Assembly (NCBI GenBank): GCA_963528625.1
Contig: CAURVQ010000009.1
Location: 1 to 35,502, forward strand
Direction of reading: 5' to 3'
DNA length: 35,502 nt
Source of the DNA: CALHVR01 sp963528625
GTDB taxonomy: Bacteria; Fusobacteriota; Fusobacteriia; Fusobacteriales; Leptotrichiaceae
Below are positions 7,684 to 15,805 of this stretch, in pieces. The translations under genes and the position numbers were made by a program. The notes under the pieces were generated by a model, which ran no database searches, was not told the DNA's origin, and was given only the letters and a program-made list of their open reading frames with translations. The stretch's first letter is position 1, and every line of letters begins with the position of its first letter.

Positions 7684-8791
7684 ATGGATTTATTTGAAAT
7701 AAAAAAAAGAAAAGAAAAAAGTAAGTTAGAAATAGAAGATATTAGGAGGCATCTTTGACTTAGAAAAAATAGAAATTGAAATTAAAAAGCTTGAAGAACA
7801 AACATTTGAAACAGATTTTTGGAATAGAAAAGATAGTCAAGATATTTTAAAAGAAATAACAAATTTAAAAAAAGTAAAAGATGAATACATTACTCTTAAT
7901 TCAATGGATGAAGAGATAGAAATGATTTTAGAATTTATTGAAATGGGAGATAGTTCATTTGAAAATGATTTAGAAGAAAAAATGAATATGTTAGAAAAAG
8001 AGATTGATAATTTTAAAATTAAACTTTTATTAGATGAAAAATATGATTCAAATAATGCGATTTTGACTATAAATTCTGGAGCTGGAGGAACAGAAGCGTG
8101 TGATTGGGCAGAAATGCTATATAGATTATATGATAGATGGGCAAATAAAAAAGATTTTAAAGTTGAAATTTTAGATAGTTTGGCGGGAGAAGAAGCAGGA
8201 TTAAAAAGTATTACTATGAATATAAAAGGGAGTTTTGCTTATGGCTATTTAAAAGGAGAAAAAGGAGTTCATAGACTTGTTAGAATATCGCCTTTTGACT
8301 CAAATGCAAGAAGACATACTTCCTTTGCAGCAATAAATGTTATGCCGGAAATTGAAGATGATGTTGAAATAAATATAAAAACTGAAGATTTAAAAATAGA
8401 TACTTATAGAGCAAGTGGTGCAGGAGGACAACATGTAAATACTACAGATTCAGCTGTTAGAATAACACATTTACCAACGAATACAGTAGTTACTTGTCAA
8501 AATGAACGATCACAGTTAAAAAATAGAGAAACAGCAATGAAAATATTAAAATCAAAATTATTTGAGATTGAGATGGAGAAAAAAGAAAAAGAGATGGCAA
8601 ACCTTAAAGGAGTAGATAGTAAAATTGAGTGGGGAAGTCAAATAAGATCTTATGTTTTCCAACCTTATAAAATGGTGAAAGATCATAGAACTAAAGCAGA
8701 AGAAGGAAATGTTGAAAAAGTAATGGATGGAGATATTGATTTATTCATAAATGAGTATTTGAAATGGGTGTCTACTTTTGGTAAATCTTAA
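7684..8791 (+). CDS. prfB: Peptide chain release factor 2 (with programmed +1 frameshift)
   Basis: RF2 reads UGA and UAA stops in the ribosomal A site and releases the peptide. The gene is in two frames. Codons 1-24 start at ATG 7684 (MDLFEIKKRK) and reach an in-frame TGA at 7756-7758. After CTT the ribosome slips by +1, and the main frame continues from GAC at 7757 to the TAA at 8789-8791, giving 368 aa, the normal RF2 length. The stop-recognition motif SPF is in VRISPFDSNARRH, and the catalytic GGQ is in SGAGGQHVNTTDSAVRI. A single-frame gene call would start inside, at 7904, and lose about 73 residues. An AAAAGGA ribosome-binding site precedes the ATG. Confidence 0.95.
7744..7759 (+). promoter_or_regulatory. 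prfB programmed +1 frameshift site
   Basis: The sequence AGGAGG CAT CTT TGA C contains a strong internal Shine-Dalgarno (7744-7749), a 3-nt spacer, the slippery CTT codon (7753-7755), the in-frame TGA (7756-7758) and a following C, which makes a weak stop context. This is the known RF2 autoregulation element: low RF2 leaves the TGA unread and favours the shift into the productive frame. Confidence 0.96.
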
Positions 8792-8912
8792 AATTATTAA
8801 AAAATTAGTCTAAATGTTTTTTAGTTAAGTCTATAAACCATATATTTTATTGCTTTATAAAAAAATATATTTATTTTGTTCGTTTAGATGATAAATTTTT
8901 ATAAATTCAGTA

Positions 8913-8960
8913 ATTATTTGTAAAGCGAATAATATGTAACATGGGAAAATAGAAATTTTC
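8913..8960 (+). other. Two small stem-loops upstream of the gltX promoter
   Basis: The prfB-gltX gap (8792-9088) is about 300 bp. It holds two hairpins before the gltX promoter: ATTATTTG (8913-8920) with CGAATAAT (8926-8933), loop TAAAG, and GAAAAT (8945-8950) with ATTTTC (8955-8960), loop AGAA. Neither is followed by a T-run, so they are not classical terminators of prfB. No ORF longer than a dozen codons with a ribosome-binding site is visible. Function is unknown. Confidence 0.35.
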
Positions 8961-8986
8961 AGGCTTTAATAAAAGTGGAATATATG

Positions 8987-9015
8987 TTGACAAAAAACAA
9001 TATAAGATTTATAAT
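8987..9015 (+). promoter_or_regulatory. Perfect consensus promoter of gltX
   Basis: TTGACA (8987-8992), a 17-nt spacer and TATAAT (9010-9015) match the sigma-70 consensus in every position. The leader to the gltX ATG is about 65 nt and shows no T-box features. Confidence 0.88.
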
Positions 9016-9088
9016 GTATTAGTAAAAAATATTAATGTAAAATAAATCGTATCAAAATAAATATAAATGAATAGGAGAGGAGAAGTAC

Positions 9089-10594
9089 ATGGATAAAAAA
9101 ATAAGGGTAAGAATAGCACCTTCACCAACAGGAGATCCTCATGTTGGAACAGCATATATTGGATTATTCAACTATGCTTTTGCAAAACATAATGGTGGAG
9201 ATTTTTTATTAAGAATTGAAGATACTGATAGAACAAGATTTTCTGGTGATTCTGAACAACAAATTTTTGATGCAATGAAATGGTTAGGATTAAATTATGA
9301 TGAAGGTCCGGATGTTGGTGGAGATAAAGGTCCGTATAGACAATCAGAAAGATTTGATTTATATAAAGAATATGCAGAAAAATTAGTAGAAAAAGGTGAA
9401 GCATATTATTGTTTTTGTACTTCTGAAAGATTACAAAAATTAAGAGAGAGACAAGTTGCAATGAAGCAAGCACCGGGGTATGACGGACATTGTAGAAAAC
9501 TTACAGAGGAAGAAATAAAAGCGAAACTTGAAGCAGGAGAACCGTACACAATAAGACTTAAAATGCCTTATGAAGGGGAAACGATAGTTAATGACCAATT
9601 AAGAGGAGAAATTAGATTTGAAAATAGTAAAATTGATGATCAAGTATTATTAAAATCTGACGGGTTCCCAACTTATCACTTGGCAAATATCGTTGACGAC
9701 CATTTGATGGGAATTACTCATGTTATAAGAGCAGAAGAATGGATTGCTTCTACACCAAAACATGTTCAATTATATAAAGCATTTGGTTGGGAAGAGCCAA
9801 AATGGTATCATATGCCGTTATTAAGAAATGCAGATAAAACTAAAATTTCTAAAAGAAAAAATCCTGTATCATTAAATTATTATAAAGAGGAAGGATACTT
9901 GAAAGAAGGAGTATTGAATTTCTTAGCATTAATGGGATGGAGCTTCGGTGGTGATAGAGAAATCTTTACTTTAGAAGAAATGGTAGAAAATTTCTCATTC
10001 GATAGAATTTCACTTGGAGGTCCAGTGTTTGATTTAGTTAAATTAGGATGGGTAAATAATCATCATATGAGATTAAAAGACTTAGATGAATTGACTAAAT
10101 TAGCTATTCCGTTTTTCGTACAAGCTGGATTTTATAAAGATGAAAACTTATCAGAAAAAGAATATAATAAATTGAAAAGAATTGTTGAAATTACAAGAGA
10201 AGGATCTCAAACATTAAAAGAATTGACAGTAAATGGAGCAATTTATTTTGAAGATGATTTTGATTTACCAGTTGTAACTGAAGAAATGAATAAAAAAGAA
10301 AGAAAATCTGTTGAAAAATTAAGAAGTTCATTAGAGGCAGAAATTGGTAAAATTTCAATAAATAAATTTGTAGAAAAAATATTAGCATTAAATGAAGATA
10401 TTACTGAAGAGGAAGCTAAAAAAGTATTATATGAATTGCAAGAAGAGTTAGGGGAAGGTCCGGCAGCGGTGTTAATGCCATTAAGAGCAGTTGTTACAGG
10501 TAAAGCTAGAGGAGCAGATTTATATACAGTTATAGCTGTAATAGGTAAAGCTAGAACACTTAAAAGAGTAGAAAATACTTTGAAAAAACTATAA
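9089..10594 (+). CDS. gltX: Glutamyl-tRNA synthetase
   Basis: This 501-aa class I synthetase charges tRNA-Glu (and possibly tRNA-Gln, if the organism uses transamidation, which cannot be judged here). The HIGH-like motif is in PSPTGDPHVGT (residues 11-21) and the KMSKS-like motif is KISKR (252-256). The GluRS signature LRIEDTDRTRFS follows at 41-52. Cysteines 108, 110 and 135 (C-x-C-x24-C) match the zinc-site spacing known in E. coli GluRS. The C-terminal anticodon-binding helical domain is complete (ending KARTLKRVENTLKKL). The ATG follows GGAGAGGAG closely. It is a single-gene unit with a perfect promoter before it and a strong terminator after it. Confidence 0.96.
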   Translation: MDKKIRVRIAPSPTGDPHVGTAYIGLFNYAFAKHNGGDFLLRIEDTDRTRFSGDSEQQIFDAMKWLGLNYDEGPDVGGDKGPYRQSERFDLYKEYAEKLVEKGEAYYCFCTSERLQKLRERQVAMKQAPGYDGHCRKLTEEEIKAKLEAGEPYTIRLKMPYEGETIVNDQLRGEIRFENSKIDDQVLLKSDGFPTYHLANIVDDHLMGITHVIRAEEWIASTPKHVQLYKAFGWEEPKWYHMPLLRNADKTKISKRKNPVSLNYYKEEGYLKEGVLNFLALMGWSFGGDREIFTLEEMVENFSFDRISLGGPVFDLVKLGWVNNHHMRLKDLDELTKLAIPFFVQAGFYKDENLSEKEYNKLKRIVEITREGSQTLKELTVNGAIYFEDDFDLPVVTEEMNKKERKSVEKLRSSLEAEIGKISINKFVEKILALNEDITEEEAKKVLYELQEELGEGPAAVLMPLRAVVTGKARGADLYTVIAVIGKARTLKRVENTLKKL

Positions 10595-10615
10595 GAAATA
10601 TTATGTAATGTTATG

Positions 10616-10649
10616 AAAAAGGAAGAATTTAAAATTTCTTCTTTTTTTC
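10616..10649 (+). terminator. Intrinsic terminator after gltX
   Basis: AAAAAGGAAGAA (10616-10627) pairs with TTCTTC plus a T-run (10636-10647) over 12 bp with one G-T wobble around an 8-nt loop. Seven T residues follow TTCTTC. Confidence 0.85.
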
Positions 10650-10706
10650 TTTAATTAGTATTGTTAATAAATATAGAATTTTTATGATTGGAGCATTTTA
10701 AAAAGG

Positions 10707-10735
10707 TTGAAAAAAAGGTGTAAATATAGTAAAAT
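10707..10735 (+). promoter_or_regulatory. Promoter of the helicase-pgpH-ybeY-pcrA operon
   Basis: TTGAAA (10707-10712), a 17-nt spacer and TAAAAT (10730-10735) precede the helicase gene. The predicted start would lie only about 12 nt before the ATG, directly upstream of the AGGAGG at 10744-10749, which would make a very short leader. Confidence 0.55.
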
Positions 10736-10753
10736 TATGTAATAGGAGGAGTG

Positions 10754-13228
10754 ATGATAATTACTGATTTTATTAATGAGAATGTTATAGAAAAGATTAA
10801 AGAAGAGATAATAAACTCTAATGGGAATGAAGTGTTCTTTAGAGGAATACCAGATAAAAATCAAATAGTTATTGATATTGAAGTATTAGCAAGAGGAAAC
10901 ACAAATTCGGTTGCAGCATTAGTAAATAAGATGAGAAAAAATGAAGTAATAATTCATAATCATCCATCAGGGATTTTACTTCCTTCAGATGCAGATCTTA
11001 CAGTTTCAAGTATGTACGGAAATAGTGGAGGAGCTTCATATATAATAAATAATGAGGTTAATGATATATATGTTATTGTTCCGTTAAAAAAAGAAAGTAA
11101 AATAAATATAGATGAATTTTTTGGGGAAAATGGAATAATTCATAAAAAAATTAATAAATTTGAACCTCGTAAAGAACAGTATGAAATGTCAAAATATATT
11201 GAAAAAAGTTTGAATGAAAATAAAAAAATAATTGTTGAAGCAGGGACGGGTACAGGGAAAACAATTGCATATTTATTACCAACATTATTGTATGCTTTAG
11301 AAAATAATCTTAAAGTAATAATTTCAACTAATACAATAAATTTACAAGAACAATTAATAAAAAAAGATATACCTTTAATAAAAAAAATTATAGAAAAAGA
11401 CTTTAAATATGAAATTGTAAAAGGTAAAGGAAATTATTTGTGTAAAAGAAAATTGTATAATATAAGTACAACTGTGAAAGAAAAAGATAGTGAAGAAGAA
11501 AAACAAGAAAAAAAGGTAATTAAAACTTTTGAAAATTGGGATAAAGTTACACAAAATGGCGATAAAAATGAACTAAAATATGAAGTTCCATATAGAGTAT
11601 GGGAAAAAATAAATTGTGAAAGTGATTTGTGTAATGGAGTGAAATGTTCGTACTATAATGATTGTTATTTTTTTAAAGCTAGAAAAGATATTAATGATGC
11701 TGATTTGTTAATAGTTAATCATCATATGTTTTTTGCTGATTTAGCAATAAGACAAGAAGCTGGATTTCATACTAATTATTCTATTTTACCTAATTATGAT
11801 ATAGTAGTATTTGATGAAGCACATAATATTGAAGATACAGCAAGAAATTATTTTACTTATGAGATTTCAAAATTTAAGTTTGGTAGAATTGTAGGAAATA
11901 TACATAATAATAGAACTAAAACAGATAATAATAACAGTGCGATAACAAGAGTCATGAAATTATTAATTGAAAAATTAGCACAAGAAGATTATTATAGAGC
12001 AGATGATTTGAAAGAAGAAATGATTAGTAGTTTAAATTCGTTTTACGATAAAGGAATTGAAATATTGGATAAAATAATAGCCCCTTATTTGAATGACTTT
12101 AGAAGTGGGGAAATAAAATTAAGAATTGATGTTTCAAAAAATAAAAATAAACAATTTTGGAATGAAATAGAGAATGTAAAAAATAATTTTAAAGATTTAT
12201 ATGCAAAATTAATAAAAAAATTAAGAGAATTTAAAAATTATATAGAAAAGTTTGATTTAGAAGAAAATGATGATAATGGAATAATTTTTGATTTTGAAAA
12301 ATATTTTGATAGATTGAAAGAATGTTATGAAAATTTTATATTTATATTAAATAGTAATGAAGAAGGGTATGTTTATTGGTTTCAAATTGATAAAAATAGA
12401 ACAAATATAAAATTATACGCGACACCGTTTGATGTTTCAAATCAGTTGAATGACAATTTATTTGATAAATTAGATAAAATTGTATTTACATCAGCGACAT
12501 TAGCAGTAGATGAAAAATTTAAGTATTTTAAAGAAAGTATAGGACTTGATAAAACAAAAAGAAAATTAATAGAAAAAATTATAAATTCACCATTTGATTA
12601 TGAAAAACAAATGAAAGTATATATACCGGAAGATACGCTAGATCCAAATAATATATATTTTTTAGATGATGTAGAAGAATATTTAGAAAAAACGATAAAA
12701 GCAACAAAAGGTAATTGTTTTTTATTATTTACATCGTATAGTTCAATGGAATATTGTTACAGAAAATTAAATTATCATTTTAATATGGTTGAATATAATT
12801 TTATAAAACAAGGAGATTATCCAAGGCATGAAATGATAGAAATGTTTAAAAATAGTGAAAATCCAGTATTGTTTGGGACAGATAGTTTTTGGGAAGGTGT
12901 TGATGTTCAAGGTGATAAATTGAAATCAGTTATAATAATAAAACTTCCGTTTAAAGTTCCAAATGATCCAGTGACGGAAGCGATAATTGAAAATATAAAA
13001 CAAAAAGGTAAAAATCCATTTAACGATTATCAAGTACCACAAGCTGTTATTAAGTTTAAGCAAGGAATTGGAAGACTTATAAGAAGTAAAGATGATAAAG
13101 GGATAATTACAATATTAGATAATAGAATTATAAAAAAAGCGTATGGGAAAAAATTCTTAAAAACATTATCAAAAAATAAATTTATTGATAAGAAAAATGA
13201 AATTATTAAAATGCTAAAAAATGAATAG
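10754..13228 (+). CDS. DinG-like Fe-S helicase with an N-terminal RadC-like JAB domain
   Basis: This 824-aa protein has two parts. Residues about 1-135 are a RadC/JAB (MPN) domain: candidate E26, then HNHPSG at 68-73, S78 and D81, matching the JAMM pattern HxHPSGxxxPSxxD. The rest is an XPD/DinG superfamily 2 helicase: Walker A EAGTGTGKT (162-170), Fe-S cysteines C230, C293, C298 and C304 (the last three spaced 5 and 6 apart as in E. coli DinG), DEAH in VVFDEAHNIE, and motif VI QGIGRLIRS near the C-terminus. DinG unwinds DNA and DNA-RNA structures during repair and replication. In Firmicutes the usual N-terminal partner is an exonuclease, so the JAB domain is notable. ATG 10754 is chosen over GTG 10751 because AGGAGG (10744-10749) lies almost against the GTG. 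Confidence 0.88.
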   Translation: MIITDFINENVIEKIKEEIINSNGNEVFFRGIPDKNQIVIDIEVLARGNTNSVAALVNKMRKNEVIIHNHPSGILLPSDADLTVSSMYGNSGGASYIINNEVNDIYVIVPLKKESKINIDEFFGENGIIHKKINKFEPRKEQYEMSKYIEKSLNENKKIIVEAGTGTGKTIAYLLPTLLYALENNLKVIISTNTINLQEQLIKKDIPLIKKIIEKDFKYEIVKGKGNYLCKRKLYNISTTVKEKDSEEEKQEKKVIKTFENWDKVTQNGDKNELKYEVPYRVWEKINCESDLCNGVKCSYYNDCYFFKARKDINDADLLIVNHHMFFADLAIRQEAGFHTNYSILPNYDIVVFDEAHNIEDTARNYFTYEISKFKFGRIVGNIHNNRTKTDNNNSAITRVMKLLIEKLAQEDYYRADDLKEEMISSLNSFYDKGIEILDKIIAPYLNDFRSGEIKLRIDVSKNKNKQFWNEIENVKNNFKDLYAKLIKKLREFKNYIEKFDLEENDDNGIIFDFEKYFDRLKECYENFIFILNSNEEGYVYWFQIDKNRTNIKLYATPFDVSNQLNDNLFDKLDKIVFTSATLAVDEKFKYFKESIGLDKTKRKLIEKIINSPFDYEKQMKVYIPEDTLDPNNIYFLDDVEEYLEKTIKATKGNCFLLFTSYSSMEYCYRKLNYHFNMVEYNFIKQGDYPRHEMIEMFKNSENPVLFGTDSFWEGVDVQGDKLKSVIIIKLPFKVPNDPVTEAIIENIKQKGKNPFNDYQVPQAVIKFKQGIGRLIRSKDDKGIITILDNRIIKKAYGKKFLKTLSKNKFIDKKNEIIKMLKNE

Positions 13229-13240
13229 ATGGAGGCTGAA

Positions 13241-15280
13241 ATGAAATATAATTTGTTTGGGCGAGAGATAGTATTTGAAATTAGTGAGAAAAAAAAGAAA
13301 ACGGAAATATCAAATAAAAATATTTTTTTATATAGATTTTTATTAGCAGTATCAATATTTTTTATATTTGGAATATTTATGGAAATTTCTAATTTAAGTA
13401 AAAATTATGAAATTGGGTCAAAAGCACCTAAAGACATAATTGCGTATAAAAATGTAACATATTATGTAGATTTACTTGATAAAAATTTAGAAAATAAAGT
13501 TAAAAAGAATACGACGCCAGAATATGTTAGAAGTGAAAAAGCAGAAACAGAAGCGATAAATTTAATAGAGTCATTTATAAATGATGGGAAAAAAATAGAT
13601 TTGAATAATAATGAAAGTATAGAAACTTTTTTAACAGATAGAAAAAGTAGTTTAAGTGTTGATGAATTTAAGGAAATAATAAGTAAAAGTGATGTGAGTT
13701 ATGTTTTAGATATAATTGAACAAGTGAGAGAAATATATAAAATAGGAATTGTAAAAAATACAGATTTTAAAAAGATTGTGGAGCAAAAACATTTAATAAT
13801 GACAGAAATAAATCAAAAATTTATTTCAGATTTTATAAAACCAAATTTATTTTTAGATGAATTGCGAACACAAAGAAAAATTGAAGATAATATAAAATCG
13901 TTAAGGAATAGAGAAGTAAAAATATATAAAGGAGATATAATTGTAAAAAAAGATCAAATTATAGATTCGGATGCTTATGAAAAAATGGAAAAATTAAATT
14001 TAGTTAGAAGTGGAGATAAAGTTAGAAAAGGAATTGGAATGTTTTTAACTTTTGGACTTTTAATGAATGTATTTTACTATTTAGTAAAAAAATATTCTAA
14101 AAAAACGGTAGAATCACAAGCTTTTTATCCTTCGTTAATGACGATAATTATAATAAATTTAATTCATGTTTTATTTTTAAAAGATGAATTATTGTTGTAT
14201 TTATTACCATTTGCAACAATACCTATAATTTTAACAATTTTGGGAGATAAATTGTTTGCATTGTTATTTACGATAATGAATATGATAATATTGACGAGAG
14301 ATGATAATTGGTTTTTAGTTGTGATGGCTGTTGTTTTAGTGGCAATTTATAAAGCTGATAAACTTACAAATAGAAGTGAAATAGTTAAGCTAGGTATATT
14401 TTTAGGTATGTTCCAAGCAACATTAGCATTTAGTTATGGATTAGTAAATCAATTAGAGCTATCATCAATAATAGTGATGATTGTCTTTTCGGTAATGTCA
14501 GGAATATTTACAGGAATGACATCACTTGCATTATTACCATATTATGAAAATACATTTGATATATTGACAGATATAAAATTAGTAGAATTGAGTGATTTTT
14601 CACATCCATTATTAAAACAATTATTAATGACTGCACCTGGGACATTTCATCATAGCATAATGGTCGGTGCATTGGCAGAAAGTGGAGCTGAAGCTATTGG
14701 AGCAAACGCCACTTTTGCAAGAGTTTCTTCGTATTATCACGATATTGGTAAAATGAAAAGACCGGAATTTTTTGTAGAAAATCAAAAAGGTGGAGAAAAT
14801 CCTCATAATAAAATAAAATCCTCTTTAAGTGCTTTAATAATAACTTCACATACTAAAGACGGATATATTATGGGAAAACAACATAAATTACCTAAAGAAG
14901 TATTAAATATAATATTAGAACATCATGGAACAACATTAGTTGGATATTTTTATAGTAAGGCGTTAGAAAAAGGTGAGCAAGTATCAGAACAAGACTTTAG
15001 ATATAGTGGACCTAAGCCAAAAACAAAAGAATCTGGAATAATTTTAATGGCAGATACGATTGAAGCAGCTGTAAGGTCGTCAGATAATAAAAGTAGAGAA
15101 GGAATAGAATCTTTAATTAGATATTTAATAAAAACTAAAATAGAAGATGGACAATTAGATAATTCTGATTTAAGTTTAGGTGAAATAGAGAAAATAATTC
15201 AAGCCTTTTTAAATACACTACAAGGCATGTATCATGAAAGAATTAAATATCCTAAATTAGATGAAGCTAGAAAAAAATAA
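13241..15280 (+). CDS. pgpH: PgpH/YqfF-type 7TM-HD c-di-AMP phosphodiesterase
   Basis: This 679-aa membrane protein hydrolyses c-di-AMP in its characterised relatives. It has an N-terminal cytoplasmic tail and a membrane anchor (FLLAVSIFFIFGIFM). An extracytoplasmic 7TMR-HDED domain begins with NYEIGSKAPKDIIAYKNVTY, and then come about seven membrane segments (roughly residues 265-440). The cytoplasmic HD domain carries HHSIMVGALAESGAEAIG, SSYYHDIGKMKRPEFF (H500/D501) and LEHHGTTLVGYFY (H561/H562). The first in-frame ATG (13229) overlaps its own Shine-Dalgarno. GGAGG at 13231-13235 is 5 nt from the ATG at 13241, so I start there. It lies 12 nt after the helicase gene and just before ybeY, the same order as yqfF-yqfG in Firmicutes. 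Confidence 0.92.
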   Translation: MKYNLFGREIVFEISEKKKKTEISNKNIFLYRFLLAVSIFFIFGIFMEISNLSKNYEIGSKAPKDIIAYKNVTYYVDLLDKNLENKVKKNTTPEYVRSEKAETEAINLIESFINDGKKIDLNNNESIETFLTDRKSSLSVDEFKEIISKSDVSYVLDIIEQVREIYKIGIVKNTDFKKIVEQKHLIMTEINQKFISDFIKPNLFLDELRTQRKIEDNIKSLRNREVKIYKGDIIVKKDQIIDSDAYEKMEKLNLVRSGDKVRKGIGMFLTFGLLMNVFYYLVKKYSKKTVESQAFYPSLMTIIIINLIHVLFLKDELLLYLLPFATIPIILTILGDKLFALLFTIMNMIILTRDDNWFLVVMAVVLVAIYKADKLTNRSEIVKLGIFLGMFQATLAFSYGLVNQLELSSIIVMIVFSVMSGIFTGMTSLALLPYYENTFDILTDIKLVELSDFSHPLLKQLLMTAPGTFHHSIMVGALAESGAEAIGANATFARVSSYYHDIGKMKRPEFFVENQKGGENPHNKIKSSLSALIITSHTKDGYIMGKQHKLPKEVLNIILEHHGTTLVGYFYSKALEKGEQVSEQDFRYSGPKPKTKESGIILMADTIEAAVRSSDNKSREGIESLIRYLIKTKIEDGQLDNSDLSLGEIEKIIQAFLNTLQGMYHERIKYPKLDEARKK

Positions 15281-15322
15281 AGAGAGGAGAAATAATAATT
15301 AGATAAAATTATTATAATAAAT

Positions 15323-15787
15323 ATGTTAGAATGCGATATAACTTACGATATAGAAAAGTTAGAAAAGTTTTTTGATGAAGAAAAAATAACAAAATTTACG
15401 GACTATATTGTAAAAGATGAATATGGAAAAGAATATGCTGAAAATGAATATTACTTATCTTTGACTATTACAACAAATGATGGGATTCAAGAAATAAATA
15501 ATATTTATCGAGGAAAAGATATGCCAACAGATGTAATTTCATTTGCTTATAATGAAACAGAGAATGTTGGACCTGTAAATGTATTGGGAGATATTATAAT
15601 TTCAATAGATAGAGTAAAAGAACAGGCAGAAGATTATGGGCATAGTGTTGAACGGGAATTTTATTATGTACTTTGTCATGGAATGTTACATTTATTAGGC
15701 TATGATCATATAGATGAAGAAGATAAAAAAATAATGAGAAAAAGAGAAGAAGAAATATTAAATGTATTTAATTATACGAGAGAGTAA
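15323..15787 (+). CDS. ybeY: YbeY endoribonuclease (16S rRNA maturation)
   Basis: This metal-dependent RNase is involved in 16S rRNA 3' processing and ribosome quality control. The zinc site H119-GML-H123-LLGYD-H129 (HGMLHLLGYDH) is intact, as is the upstream family motif YRGKDMPTDVISFAY. From ATG 15323 the protein has 154 aa. There is no Shine-Dalgarno near this ATG: the only one, AGGAG at 15285-15289, is 33 nt away. The reading frame stays open back to a TTA at 15299 (LDKIIIIN would precede the Met), which lies 9 nt after that Shine-Dalgarno. The true start is therefore uncertain. The gene sits between pgpH and pcrA in one operon. Confidence 0.9.
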   Translation: MLECDITYDIEKLEKFFDEEKITKFTDYIVKDEYGKEYAENEYYLSLTITTNDGIQEINNIYRGKDMPTDVISFAYNETENVGPVNVLGDIIISIDRVKEQAEDYGHSVEREFYYVLCHGMLHLLGYDHIDEEDKKIMRKREEEILNVFNYTRE

Positions 15788-15805
15788 TAAAAGGATAGGA
15801 GTAAT

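Noticed and set aside
9168..9473. Minus-strand ORF of 101 codons inside gltX
   Set aside because: It lies fully within the conserved catalytic part of gltX, and its Leu/His-rich product is an artefact of reverse-strand A/T-rich codons.
10751..10756. GTG at 10751 as start of the JAB-DinG protein
   Set aside because: It is almost adjacent to the AGGAGG, whereas ATG 10754 has better spacing; the difference is one residue.
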